DNA of 64,000 nt from Streptomyces tanashiensis (lineage in GTDB: Bacteria > Actinomycetota > Actinomycetes > Streptomycetales > Streptomycetaceae). Position 1 is the stretch's first letter, and every line of letters begins with the position of its first letter. The position numbers were made by a program, and so were the translations under genes. The notes beneath the pieces are model-generated. The model made no database searches. It saw only the letters and a program-made list of their open reading frames with translations, and was not told where the DNA came from. Location: contig NZ_BMRZ01000001.1 of NCBI RefSeq assembly GCF_014648895.1, positions 434,001 through 498,000 of the forward strand, in the 5' to 3' direction. Shown in pieces: positions 1 through 8,531 of this stretch.

Positions 1-643
1 CCTGGATGGAGCCGATGGACGCGCACAGCACGCCCAGGACGCCGCCCTCGGCGCAGGACGGGACCATGCCCGGCGGCGGGGGCTCCGGGTAGAGGCAGCG
101 GTAGCAGGGACCGTACTCGGACCAGAACACGGACGCCTGGCCGTCGAAGCGGTAGATCGAGCCCCAGACGTACGGCTTGTTCAGCAGCACGCAGGCGTCG
201 TTCACCAGGTAGCGGGTGGCGAAGTTGTCGGTGCCGTCGACGATCAGGTCGTACTGGCTGAAGATGTCCATCACGTTGTCGGCCTCGAGCCGCTCCTCGT
301 GAAGGATCACGTTCACGTACGGGTTGATGCCGAGCACGCTGTCGCGCGCCGACGCGGCCTTGGAGCGGCCGATGTCGGCCTGGCTGTGGATGATCTGGCG
401 CTGGAGGTTCGACTCGTCGACCTCGTCGAACTCCACGATGCCGAGCGTTCCGACGCCGGCGGCGGCCAGGTACATCAGCGCCGGGGAGCCGAGGCCACCG
501 GCGCCGACACACAGCACCTTGGCGTTCTTCAGCCGCTTCTGCCCGTCCATCCCGACGTCCGGGATGATCAGGTGGCGGGAGTACCTGCGGACCTCGTCTA
601 CGGTGAGCTCGGCAGCCGGCTCGACCAGGGGTGGCAGCGACAC
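1..643 (-). CDS. moeZ: MoeZ/MoeB-type adenylyltransferase (sulfurtransferase), 3' part outside window
   Basis: Only the first 214 codons are visible; the gene runs off the left edge. The N-terminal ThiF/MoeB fold is clear: a Rossmann ATP-binding GxGGLGS motif near residue 50 and a zinc-binding CxxC at residues 180-183 (CYRC). The family adenylates the C-terminal glycine of sulfur carriers such as MoaD, ThiS and CysO. Actinobacterial MoeZ usually adds a C-terminal rhodanese domain, which would lie beyond the edge. I chose the GTG at 643 because GGAG sits 5 nt upstream and no in-frame start precedes it. The spherulin-like gene ends 63 nt upstream on the same strand, so read-through is possible. 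Confidence 0.9.
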   Translation of the reverse strand, partial: MSLPPLVEPAAELTVDEVRRYSRHLIIPDVGMDGQKRLKNAKVLCVGAGGLGSPALMYLAAAGVGTLGIVEFDEVDESNLQRQIIHSQADIGRSKAASARDSVLGINPYVNVILHEERLEADNVMDIFSQYDLIVDGTDNFATRYLVNDACVLLNKPYVWGSIYRFDGQASVFWSEYGPCYRCLYPEPPPPGMVPSCAEGGVLGVLCASIGSIQ

Positions 644-706
644 GGGGACTCCGGTGGTCGGGATGTCAGTACGGTTGTTCTCCCCGTAACACTGCCACGC
701 CCCTTC

Positions 707-1453
707 TCATTCCGAGACACCCGGTCCGATCCGCGAGACGATTTCGTCCCAGTAGCCGGGCAGGGTGTGGAATTGGTCGCTTTGTCCCGGCCGGCCGGGA
801 CGGTCCGTGAAGAAGATCGTCCCCGCGCCCTGCCAGCGGGCGATCCGCAGGGCCTCGTCGAGGTGGGTGCGCGGGACGCCGTGGACGAGGTGGACGAACT
901 TCGCCTCGGTGTACTCGGCGGTCCACTCCGCCACCTGCGACCAGCGGTAGTCCACCCAGGAACCGGCGAAGGTCACCAGCTGGTCGGCCGCCTCGGCGTA
1001 CCCCGGGTGGGGGTGGGTGCCGTGGCCGAGCACGAGGTGGGCCTCGCCGCCGAGGACGGTCTCCAGGGTGGCGGTGAGCCGCCGCGTCCCCGCCAGGTCG
1101 GCCCGGTCGGCCGGGGCGCGGTCCAGGTAGAAGCCGCCGACCTTGTACCAGTCGAGGAAGCGGTGGGCGTCGGAGACGAGCTCCCCGAAGGGCCGGGAGC
1201 CGTACGCCAGGTCCAGGTGCCCGAGGACCCTGACCCCGGCGTTCCGCAGCTTCCCGGCCGCCTCCAGGCAGTGCGGGTCGGGGCGGCTCCCGGGACCGTC
1301 CGCCACATTGAGGACCGCCCAGTGCAGCGGGGTCCCGGGGCGGGTCAGTTCGGCCCACTCGACGGGGGCGAGCAGCGGATGGGCGTAGCCGGGGACGCCG
1401 AAGCCGAGCGCCTGGACGGCGCCGGTGGCCGTGGTCGTCGTCAGATGCGACAC
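707..1453 (-). CDS. Spherulin-4-like (spherulation-specific family 4) protein, putative glycoside hydrolase
   Basis: This 248-aa protein matches the TIM-barrel spherulin-4 family. The segments GFGVPGYAHPLLAPVEW at the N terminus, LNVADGPG, LGHLDLAYGSRP and GGFYLDRAP are typical strand ends. Fungal Sph3 of this family (GH135) is a galactosaminogalactan hydrolase; the bacterial copies are largely uncharacterised. No signal peptide or membrane segment is visible, so it is probably cytoplasmic. Starts at a GTG that overlaps the epimerase stop by 13 nt, so the two are probably translationally coupled. Activity on a galactosamine polymer is inferred from the family and the neighbours, not shown. 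The position after the conserved Asp is Arg (LDR), where I would expect an acidic residue in fungal members. Confidence 0.75.
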   Translation of the reverse strand: MSHLTTTTATGAVQALGFGVPGYAHPLLAPVEWAELTRPGTPLHWAVLNVADGPGSRPDPHCLEAAGKLRNAGVRVLGHLDLAYGSRPFGELVSDAHRFLDWYKVGGFYLDRAPADRADLAGTRRLTATLETVLGGEAHLVLGHGTHPHPGYAEAADQLVTFAGSWVDYRWSQVAEWTAEYTEAKFVHLVHGVPRTHLDEALRIARWQGAGTIFFTDRPGRPGQSDQFHTLPGYWDEIVSRIGPGVSE

Positions 1454-2412
1454 GCCGCCTCCATCCAGATGTCGGCGAGGGACTCCTCCAGGTTGATCCG
1501 GGGCCGCCAGCCGAGCCGGTCGCGGGCGGTGCGGACGTCGGCCTGCTGCCAGGGTCCGCAGCCGTCGGGGTACGGGTACGGGGCGGAGGCCAGCTGGTCG
1601 GCGATGGTCCCCTCGGTACGGGGGGCGCCGATCATCGGGCGCTGCGGGATGCCGTGCGGGGCGTCCAGCTCGTGCAGGTTGCCGGAGTAGCCGGCGACCC
1701 GGGCGAGGACGGCGGCGGCGTCCCGGAGCCGGACGGCGCGGCCGGTGCCGATGTTGACGACGCCCTGGGCGGCGGAGAGGGAGGCCGCGTGGACGGCCCG
1801 CGCCACGTCCCGTACGTCGACGAAGTCCCGCTGCACGCCGAGGCCGCTGAGCTTGAGCTCGCCGTCCCCGGCCTGCATCGCGCGGCGCATCGCCTCGGCG
1901 AGGCGGCCGAGCGGGGAGCCGGCGGGCGTGCCGGGCCCGACCGGGGAGAAGACGCGCAGGACGACGGCGTCGAGCCCGGAACCGAGGACGAGTTCGGTCG
2001 CGGCCAGCTTGGACACGCCGTACGGGCCGCCGGGGCGCGGGATCGCGTCCTCGGCCGTGGAGGAGCCTGGCTGGCTGGGCCCGTACTCCGAGGCGCAGCC
2101 GACCTGGACGAGCCGGGCCCCGCAGCCGCTGCGGCGCAGGGCCTCGCAGACGGTGGCGACGGCCACGGTGTTGTGCCGGGTCAGCTCGCGGGCGCCGCCG
2201 CGGGTGGCTCCGGCGCAGTTGACGACGACCCCGGGGTGGACGGCGTCCAGGAAGCGCGTGAGCGCGCCGGGGCTGCCGGAGGCGAGGTCGAAGCGGACGT
2301 CGGCGTCGTCGCCCCGGCCGAGCGCGGTGAGGTGGACGGCCGGGTCGGCGAGCAGCCGGTCGGCGACGAAGCGGCCGATGAAGCCGTTGGCTCCGAGCAG
2401 TAGCACCCTCAT
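1441..2412 (-). CDS. NAD-dependent sugar epimerase/dehydratase (extended SDR)
   Basis: 323 aa. An N-terminal GxxGxxG nucleotide-binding motif (GANGFIG, residues 7-13) and the catalytic YxxxK (YGVSK) mark an extended short-chain dehydrogenase acting on a nucleotide sugar. VQRDFVDVRDVA is the usual substrate-domain signature. The reading frame is open to 2802, but that part is Pro/Arg-rich shadow. I chose the ATG at 2412 because the Rossmann strand begins there and AGGGG lies 8 nt upstream. It lies between a membrane protein/PelF-like glycosyltransferase and a spherulin-4 protein, so a UDP-hexosamine C4 epimerase role is plausible. Substrate specificity cannot be read from sequence. Confidence 0.85.
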   Translation of the reverse strand: MRVLLLGANGFIGRFVADRLLADPAVHLTALGRGDDADVRFDLASGSPGALTRFLDAVHPGVVVNCAGATRGGARELTRHNTVAVATVCEALRRSGCGARLVQVGCASEYGPSQPGSSTAEDAIPRPGGPYGVSKLAATELVLGSGLDAVVLRVFSPVGPGTPAGSPLGRLAEAMRRAMQAGDGELKLSGLGVQRDFVDVRDVARAVHAASLSAAQGVVNIGTGRAVRLRDAAAVLARVAGYSGNLHELDAPHGIPQRPMIGAPRTEGTIADQLASAPYPYPDGCGPWQQADVRTARDRLGWRPRINLEESLADIWMEAACRI

Positions 2413-2462
2413 CGTGCGGCCCCTACGTGCCGACCGGCCGGTGCTGGGGGTTGGGTGGTCAT
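2409..2462 (-). CDS. Possible 17-aa leader ORF coupled to the epimerase
   Basis: A small ORF (starts MTTQPPAPAG) has AAGGAG about 10 nt upstream. Its TGA overlaps the epimerase ATG as ATGA. The arrangement suggests translational coupling. The peptide is too short to recognise and could be chance. Confidence 0.3.
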   Translation of the reverse strand: MTTQPPAPAGRHVGAAR

Positions 2463-2593
2463 GGTCTTCGGTCTCCTTGCGGGGTGATGAGAGAGGTGAC
2501 GGGGCGCGCCCGCGGCGTCGGCTCCGCGGGTGCGGAAGGGTCTCGGCGGTGGAGGCCCGGCGGGATGGTGGTCGCCGGGCCTTCCGGGGCTCT

Positions 2594-4087
2594 TCATGGG
2601 GTGGCGTGGGCGGAGGCCCTCGTGAGGGCGCCGGTCGCGTGGGCCAGCAGGCCGAGCGCGGCGGCGCCGCAGACGAGGGTGGGTACGGCCCCGGGGCCCC
2701 AGGCGTCGACGAGGGCGCGCACGGGGGCGGCGAGGGCGTCGAAGCCGGGTACGGGGACGCGGGCGGCGAGGACGCTCGCGACGGCGAGGGCCTCGGCGGC
2801 ACAGGCTGCGGCGAGGGCGGCGGAGGCCGTCTCGGGGAAGCCGTGGACGGTGAGGAGGCGGGCGAGCAGCAGCAGCGTGCCGAGGGCGAGGGCCCCGGAG
2901 CTGAACCCGGTGAGGGCGAGCAGGCCGGTGAGGGCGAGGAGTTGGAGGGTCACGGTGCCGAGGAGCAGCGGCCGGGTGGCGGCGGCGAAGTCGGCGAGGC
3001 CCCGGCTGTCGGCGATCCGGCGGCGGGCCCGGCTCGCGAAGAGGTGGGCGCACCAGGCGGCGGGGGCGACGGCGAGGGCGAGGCCCAGGAGGGGCGCGGG
3101 GGCGAGCGGCCAGGGCCCGTCGGGGCCTCCGCCGAGGACCTCCTCCAGGAGTCCGTCGCCGCCGACCGCGTACGCCAGGAGCCAGAGGGTCCAGAGCCGG
3201 GCGGCGGGGACGGTCCCTCCGTCGGGGGCGCGGAAGGGGCCCCGGCGGACGGCGAGCAGCAGTGCCGCGCCGAGGGCGAGCGCCCCTGCGGCGGCGACGG
3301 CGAGCCGCACCGGTCCGTGGCCGAGGGCGAGCCCGAGGCCGGTCAGACCGGCGGCCCCGCCGGGGGCGAGGGCGGCGAGCGCCCAGGGCGCGCGGGCCCG
3401 CTCGGGCTCCGGGGCGGGCGCGGGCCTCTCCTGGCCGCGCGGCACGCGCGCGTACAGCTCCTCGGCGAGCGAGAACACGTCCCGGTGGCGGAAGCGTGCG
3501 GCGGTCCGGTCGGTGAAGCCCTGCGCTTCGAGGCCGGCGGCGATCTCCAGCGGGTCGACGGCGTGCTCGCAGAGCTCCCGGTGCCGGTGCATGAGCACCT
3601 TCACGGGGTCGGCGTTCCCGCGACGGGGCCGCGGGGCGGCGGGGCCGGGCGCCGACTCCGCTCTCCACGCGGCACCCGGCACCGGAGCGTGGCCTCGGTC
3701 GGGACCGGGCTCAGGGGCGGCGGTTTCCGGCACACCACCCGCACCGTGCCCGGCCGGGCCCGGTCGGGCGGGGGCCTCGGCTTCCGCCGGTCCGGCCGGG
3801 GCGTCCGGCAGAGACCCGGTCTCGTCGGCGCCCGGTCGGGCGGGGGCCTCCGCTTCCGCCAGGGCCTCCGCTTCCGCCAGGGTCTCCGGGCGTGGGGGCG
3901 GCTCGGGGGTCGGGGCTATCCCGGAGGGTGCGGCGTCGACGGGGTCCTCGGGGGCGGGGGCGCGCAGGTCGAGGGAGCCGGCGGCGGTCAGGGCGGGGGT
4001 GCCGAGGAGGGCTTCGGAGCGGGCGTCCCAGGCTCCGGGGCTCGTCGGGGCGGCGGAGCCGCGCATGGGGGTGCCTCCTTCAGGCAT
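2594..4087 (-). CDS. Polytopic membrane protein, unknown function (polysaccharide locus)
   Basis: 497 aa. Residues 1 to about 150 are a Pro/Ala/Glu-rich, presumably cytoplasmic region. A short folded segment follows with HRHRELCEHAVDPLEIAAGL and GFTDRTAARFRHRDVFSLAEEL. The C-terminal 270 residues hold about eight hydrophobic segments. It overlaps the upstream glycosyltransferase by 8 nt; an internal ATG at 4066 is an alternative start. No homologue comes to mind. Position next to a PelF-like transferase suggests a polymerisation or export partner (analogous to PelG or PelE), but I see no sequence motif that proves it. The 180 nt between this gene and the epimerase hold only the small ORF noted separately. 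Confidence 0.7.
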   Translation of the reverse strand: MPEGGTPMRGSAAPTSPGAWDARSEALLGTPALTAAGSLDLRAPAPEDPVDAAPSGIAPTPEPPPRPETLAEAEALAEAEAPARPGADETGSLPDAPAGPAEAEAPARPGPAGHGAGGVPETAAPEPGPDRGHAPVPGAAWRAESAPGPAAPRPRRGNADPVKVLMHRHRELCEHAVDPLEIAAGLEAQGFTDRTAARFRHRDVFSLAEELYARVPRGQERPAPAPEPERARAPWALAALAPGGAAGLTGLGLALGHGPVRLAVAAAGALALGAALLLAVRRGPFRAPDGGTVPAARLWTLWLLAYAVGGDGLLEEVLGGGPDGPWPLAPAPLLGLALAVAPAAWCAHLFASRARRRIADSRGLADFAAATRPLLLGTVTLQLLALTGLLALTGFSSGALALGTLLLLARLLTVHGFPETASAALAAACAAEALAVASVLAARVPVPGFDALAAPVRALVDAWGPGAVPTLVCGAAALGLLAHATGALTRASAHATP

Positions 4088-5717
4088 CGGGGGCTCCTGT
4101 CCCCGCGGTCACGGCCTTGTGCGCCCAGCTGCCCGGCACATGGGCCTCGGCCGGGTGGGCGAAGGGGACGCCGTCCCCGGGGCGGTGGCGCACCGGCGCG
4201 TGGGAGAGGAGTTCGAGGTAGATGCCGCGGAACGCGGCGAGGTTCTGTTCGACCGTGAAGAGTTCGAGCGCGCGGGCGCGGGCGGCGGCGCCGAGCCGGT
4301 GGCGGCGCTCGGGGTCGCGGAGCAGCGCGAGGCAGGCGTCGGCGAGCGCCCGGGGGTTGCGCGGGGGGACGACGAGGCCGGTGCCGCCGATGATCTCGAC
4401 GACGGCGCCGACGTCGGTGGAGACGGTGGCCCGGGCGCAGAACATCGCCTCGACGAGGCTGGCGGGGAAGCCCTCGACGACGCTGGACAGGACCACGAGC
4501 GCGCCGGAGGCGTAGGCGTCCTCCAGGGTGGGCGCCTCCGGTCCGCCGAGCTCCTCGAAGGTGACGGGGTTCTCGCCGACGGCGTGCGCCCCGGGGGCCT
4601 CGTCGGGGAAGAGCTGGGCCGCGACCCCCTTGCAGTAGGTGAGGTACGCGCCGGCGGCCGGTTCGGGTGCGGGGACGGCGACGATCCTCAGCCGGGCGTC
4701 GGGCTGCCGGGCCCGGATCTCGGCGAAGGCGTGGAGGAGGCCGATGAGGTCCTTGGCGGGTTCGACGCGGCCGACCCAGACGAGGGTGGCCGGGTCGCCG
4801 CTCTCCTCGTCCTCGCCGACCTCGGCGAAGCGGTCGGCGGCCATGCCGGGGTGGACGGTGCGGATGCGGGCCCGGTCGGCGCCGCACTTCTCCTGCCAGC
4901 GGCGGGCGTGGGCGTTGCCGGGGGTGAGGAGGGCGGCCTGCCGGTAGATCTCGCCGGCGAGCCGGCCGTGGAGGGCGGCGAGCAGGGTGCGCAGGGGGCC
5001 CGAGCGGTCGGCGCCCGCGGCGGAGAGGTAGTGGGCGCGGAGCGGTACGCCGTACTCGGTGACGAGCAGCGGGGTTCCGAAGAAGCGTTTGGCCAGCAGT
5101 CCGGGGAGGGCGGTGGTGCCTCCGGCGGCGGCGTGGCAGAGGTCGGCCGCGCCGAGCGTCTCCTCCTCGTACCAGTCGAGGGAGAGGGGGCGGAGGGCGC
5201 GCTCCAGCTGCTCGGCGAAGGCGAGGTGGTCGGGGAGTCCGGCGGCGGCCGCGCCCCGGCGTGCGCCGGGCGCGCGGCAGGCGGCCTCCAGGGCGCGGAC
5301 GGCGTCGTCGGAGCGGAGTGCGGCGGGGAGTCCGCCGCGCCCACGGGCGAGTTCGGCGAGGGCGTAGAGCCCCTCGGCGAAGGAGGTCGCGTCGTCCTCG
5401 GCGCAGAGTCCGGTGGCGAGCCGGTGGTAGGCCTCGGTGAAGCGGCGGCGCTCGTGGCGTCCGTAGGCCCGGCGGGAGGCGCGGGGCTCGCGGAGGCCGG
5501 CGCGCTCGGCCTGGTGCGCCGGGGCGGCGTCGGGGCCGAGGTCGGCGGCGCGGGCGATACGGGCGTGGGGCGGCAGGGCCGGCGGGGTGCCGGTCCGGCC
5601 GAGGGCGTAGAGGTCGAACTGGTGCTGTCCGAGCCCGCGTACGAGCCGTTCGCACCAGCGTCCGGACTCACCGGTGGCGTACGGGTAGCCACCCTCCGTG
5701 AGCAGTCCGATCCGCAC
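4080..5717 (-). CDS. PelF-like GT4 glycosyltransferase (DUF3492 type)
   Basis: 545 aa. The N terminus RIGLLTEGGYPYATGESGRW matches the DUF3492/PelF N-terminal half, where a TEGxYPY motif precedes a long helical insert. The C-terminal half is a GT-B sugar-nucleotide domain: LVWVGRVEPAKDLIGLLHAF, then FEELGGPEAPTLEDAYASGALVVLSSVVEGFPASLVEAM (E-x7-E type region), then TDVGAVVEII. PelF polymerises UDP-GalNAc/GlcNAc in Pel-producing bacteria. Start is the GTG at 5717 with a GGGGGT ribosome site about 8 nt upstream; the frame is open further but does not look coding. First gene of the block; cytoplasmic, probably membrane-associated through its partner at 2594-4087. Confidence 0.85.
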   Translation of the reverse strand: MRIGLLTEGGYPYATGESGRWCERLVRGLGQHQFDLYALGRTGTPPALPPHARIARAADLGPDAAPAHQAERAGLREPRASRRAYGRHERRRFTEAYHRLATGLCAEDDATSFAEGLYALAELARGRGGLPAALRSDDAVRALEAACRAPGARRGAAAAGLPDHLAFAEQLERALRPLSLDWYEEETLGAADLCHAAAGGTTALPGLLAKRFFGTPLLVTEYGVPLRAHYLSAAGADRSGPLRTLLAALHGRLAGEIYRQAALLTPGNAHARRWQEKCGADRARIRTVHPGMAADRFAEVGEDEESGDPATLVWVGRVEPAKDLIGLLHAFAEIRARQPDARLRIVAVPAPEPAAGAYLTYCKGVAAQLFPDEAPGAHAVGENPVTFEELGGPEAPTLEDAYASGALVVLSSVVEGFPASLVEAMFCARATVSTDVGAVVEIIGGTGLVVPPRNPRALADACLALLRDPERRHRLGAAARARALELFTVEQNLAAFRGIYLELLSHAPVRHRPGDGVPFAHPAEAHVPGSWAHKAVTAGTGAPDA

Positions 5718-5795
5718 GCGTGCACCCCCGATCTCCCTTGACGGCGGCCACCGTCGGCCCGGTGACTCGCAGCGGGAAGAACGTAAGCGGAGACA

Positions 5796-5833
5796 CCGGT
5801 GGTGCGACGGACGGTTGTCCGTCGCACCACCGG
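5796..5833 (-). terminator. Terminator hairpin after the ABC operon
   Basis: Perfect 17-bp stem (5796-5812 with 5817-5833) and a 4-nt loop GGTT, 75 nt beyond the stop of the fused ATPase gene. No U tract, as is usual in Streptomyces. It separates the ABC operon from the polysaccharide block. Confidence 0.85.
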
Positions 5834-5907
5834 AAGGGGTGAATGCACGTAACTTTCCCACCCCGGTCGCGTTCTGTCGCGGTACGCGGCGGAACGGTCA
5901 CGGAGGG

Positions 5908-7545
5908 TCAGGCGGCGGCCAGCTCCTGGCGCCGTCCCCTGCGCTCCGCCGCGAGGACCGGATCGAGCGAGGGCACGGCGGCGAGCAGCTGCCGGGTGTA
6001 CGGGTCCTGGGGCGCGCCGTACACCTCGGCGACCGTGCCCTGCTCGACGATCCGGCCGCCGCGCATGACGGCGACCCGGTCGCTGACCTGCCGGACGACG
6101 GCGAGGTCGTGGGCGATGAAGACGAGCCCGAGGCCGAGTTCGGCCTGGAGCTCGGCGAGCAGCGCGGTCACCTGGGCCTGGGTGGTGACGTCGAGCGCGG
6201 AGACGGGCTCGTCGCAGACGATCAGCCGGGGTTCGGCGGCGAGCGCGCGGGCGATGCCGACGCGCTGGCGCTGGCCGCCGCTGAACTCGTGCGGGTAGGC
6301 CTCGTACCGGTCGGGGTCGAGCCCGACCCGGTCGAGCAGTTCCCGCACCCGGCCGCGGATCCGGGTCTCGTCCCGCTCCCCCGCCACGCGCAGGGGGTCG
6401 GCGATCGACTCGCCGACGGAGCGGCGCGGGTTGAGGGAGGCGACCGGGTCCTGGAAGACCATCTGGAGCTCGCGGCGGTAGGGGCGCAGCTCGCGCTCCG
6501 GCAGGGAGCCGATGCGCGTACCCCGGTAGCGGAGTTCGCCGCCGGTCGGGTCGAGGAGCCGGACGAGCATCCGGCCGAGGGTCGTCTTGCCGCTGCCGGA
6601 CTCACCGACCACGCCGAGGGTCTCGCCGGCGCGGACGGCGAGCGAGACCCCGTCGACGGCGGTCACGGCGACCTTGCCCCGGCCGAACTCCCGTCGCAGG
6701 CCGGCGGCTTCGAGCAGCGTCTCCCCCTTCTCGGTGGGGGTCCGGACGGGCCCGTCGAGCCGGGGCACGGCGGAGAGCAGCGCCCGGGTGTACGGCGCCG
6801 AGGGCGCGCCGAGCACCCCGGCGACGGGCCCCCGCTCGACCTCGCGCCCGTCGCGCATGACGAGCACCTCGTCGACGCTCTCGGCGGCGACGCCCACGTC
6901 GTGGGTGACGAGGAGCAGCGCGGTGCCGGTCTCGCGCCGCAACTCGTGGAGCAGGTCGAGGATCTGGGCCTGGACGGTGACGTCGAGCGCGGTGGTGGGT
7001 TCGTCGGCGACGAGGAGCTTCGGCTCGCAGGCGAGGGCCATCGCGAGGAGGGCGCGCTGCCGCATGCCGCCGCTGAACTCGTGCGGGCGGGAGCGGGAGC
7101 GGCGGGCCGCGTCGGGGATGCCGACGCGGTCGAGGACCTCGACGGCGCGGGCCCGGGCGGCCTTTCTGGATACCGGATGATGGATCCGATAGACCTCCGC
7201 GATCTGGTCGCCGACGGCGTAGTACGGATCCAGGGCGGACAGCGGGTCCTGGAAGACCATGGCGGCGACCCCGCCGCGCAGCCGCCGCAGCTCGGCGGGA
7301 CCGGCGGCGGCGACGTCGATGCCGCCCACCCGCACGGAGCCGCCGACCCGGGCGCCCGTGCCCCGGTGGAGGCCGAGGAGGGCGCCGGCGACGGTGGACT
7401 TGCCGCTGCCGGACTCGCCGACGAGGGCGAGCGCGCGGCCCTCGCCGAGGGTGAAGGAGAGCCCGTCGACGGCCCGTACGGCCCCGGCCTCCCGCTCGAA
7501 CTCGACGGTCAGGTCGCTGACTTCCACCAGCGGGGACTCGGTCAC
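5908..7545 (-). CDS. Peptide-type ABC transporter ATPase, two fused nucleotide-binding domains
   Basis: 545 aa, about twice a single OppD or OppF. NBD1 carries Walker [10 protein letters not shown] (about residue 40), signature [15 protein letters not shown] and Walker [17 protein letters not shown]2 repeats this with [24 protein letters not shown] and [13 protein letters not shown]. It is thus a natural DppD-DppF fusion energising uptake of peptides, nickel or similar solutes. Starts at GTG 7545, overlapping the permease stop by 4 nt (GTGA). Last gene of the operon; followed by a strong terminator. The upstream open frame to 8406 is a shadow of the permease. Confidence 0.92.
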   Translation of the reverse strand: MTESPLVEVSDLTVEFEREAGAVRAVDGLSFTLGEGRALALVGESGSGKSTVAGALLGLHRGTGARVGGSVRVGGIDVAAAGPAELRRLRGGVAAMVFQDPLSALDPYYAVGDQIAEVYRIHHPVSRKAARARAVEVLDRVGIPDAARRSRSRPHEFSGGMRQRALLAMALACEPKLLVADEPTTALDVTVQAQILDLLHELRRETGTALLLVTHDVGVAAESVDEVLVMRDGREVERGPVAGVLGAPSAPYTRALLSAVPRLDGPVRTPTEKGETLLEAAGLRREFGRGKVAVTAVDGVSLAVRAGETLGVVGESGSGKTTLGRMLVRLLDPTGGELRYRGTRIGSLPERELRPYRRELQMVFQDPVASLNPRRSVGESIADPLRVAGERDETRIRGRVRELLDRVGLDPDRYEAYPHEFSGGQRQRVGIARALAAEPRLIVCDEPVSALDVTTQAQVTALLAELQAELGLGLVFIAHDLAVVRQVSDRVAVMRGGRIVEQGTVAEVYGAPQDPYTRQLLAAVPSLDPVLAAERRGRRQELAAA

Positions 7546-8531
7546 GTCAGGACCACCCTTCGGTCGGCGGCCGCGTACAGCAGGTCCGCGAGGACGTTGG
7601 CGAGGACGACGGCCGTGCCCATCACCATGACCACGCCCACCACCACGGGCAGGTCGATCGTGCGGACCCCGTCGAGCAGGGTCTTGCCGAGGCCGGGGAT
7701 GCCGAAGAGGGACTCGGTGAGCACGGCCCCGCCGAACATCGAGCCGAGGTCGACGGCGCTGACCGCGATGACCGGCGGCACGGCGCCGCGCAGCGCGTGG
7801 CGGGCGACGACGGACCGCTCCCCCACCCCGTACGCCCGGAAGGTACGGATGTGGTCCTCGGCGAGCGTCTCCAGGGTGGAACTCCTGGTGAGCCGCGCGT
7901 ATTTGGCGGATTCGAAGAAGCCGAGGGTGAGCCAGGGAAGCAGCATGTTCCAGGCCCACTGCTCGGGGTCCTCGCCGAGCGGTACGTACGAGGGGAAGGG
8001 CAGCCACTGGAGATAGGCGCAGACGGCCATGAGGAGCAGCAGACCGAGGATGAACACGGGCGTGCCGGTCCCGGCGAGGGTCAGCACGGTCAGGGCGCGC
8101 TCGGTGACGCCGCCCCGGCGGAGCGCCGAGAGGAGCCCGGTGCCGACGCCGACGAGGAGCCAGATGACCATGGCGCCGAGGGCGAGGGAGGCGGTGGCGG
8201 GGAGCCGCTCCAGGACGAGCTGGGTGACCTGCTGGTCGTTCTGGTACGAGAGGCCGAGGCAGGGCGCGTCGCAGTGCGTGACGGACGTGCCGGTGGAGTG
8301 GTCGCGGCCGGTGAACACCCCCTGGAGGAAGTGCAGGTACTGCACGAACGCACTGTCGTTCAGGCCGAGTTGCTCGCGCACCTGGGCGATCTGCTGGGGG
8401 TTGCACCGCTCGCCGCAGGCGAGCCGGGCGGGGTCGCCGGGCGCCAGGTAGAAGAGGGCGTACACGAGGACCGAGAGCGCCAGCAGGACGAGCACGGCGC
8501 CCGCGAGCCGCTTGAGGACGAAGCGGGTCAT
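7542..8531 (-). CDS. ABC transporter permease, DppB/OppB type
   Basis: 329 aa with the OppB-type layout: N-terminal membrane anchor (FVLKRLAGAVLVLLALSVLVYALFYLAPGDPA, written here in part), a long external loop containing several Cys residues, then the binding-protein-dependent transport core with the EAA region VVARHALRGAVPPVIA. Forms the translocation pore with the next permease. ATG at 8531 overlaps the upstream permease stop by 4 nt (ATGA). The loop Cys residues (ACGERC, CDAPC) could form disulfides outside the cell. Confidence 0.92.
   Translation of the reverse strand: MTRFVLKRLAGAVLVLLALSVLVYALFYLAPGDPARLACGERCNPQQIAQVREQLGLNDSAFVQYLHFLQGVFTGRDHSTGTSVTHCDAPCLGLSYQNDQQVTQLVLERLPATASLALGAMVIWLLVGVGTGLLSALRRGGVTERALTVLTLAGTGTPVFILGLLLLMAVCAYLQWLPFPSYVPLGEDPEQWAWNMLLPWLTLGFFESAKYARLTRSSTLETLAEDHIRTFRAYGVGERSVVARHALRGAVPPVIAVSAVDLGSMFGGAVLTESLFGIPGLGKTLLDGVRTIDLPVVVGVVMVMGTAVVLANVLADLLYAAADRRVVLT

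Noticed and set aside
299..1690. Plus-strand 463-codon open frame
   Set aside because: Antisense to moeZ and the spherulin gene; no domain and no ribosome site.
2427..5741. A 1104-codon plus-strand open frame over the polysaccharide block
   Set aside because: High-GC shadow frame; the minus-strand genes have clear motifs, ribosome sites and overlaps, while this frame has low-complexity Arg/Ala/Gly composition.
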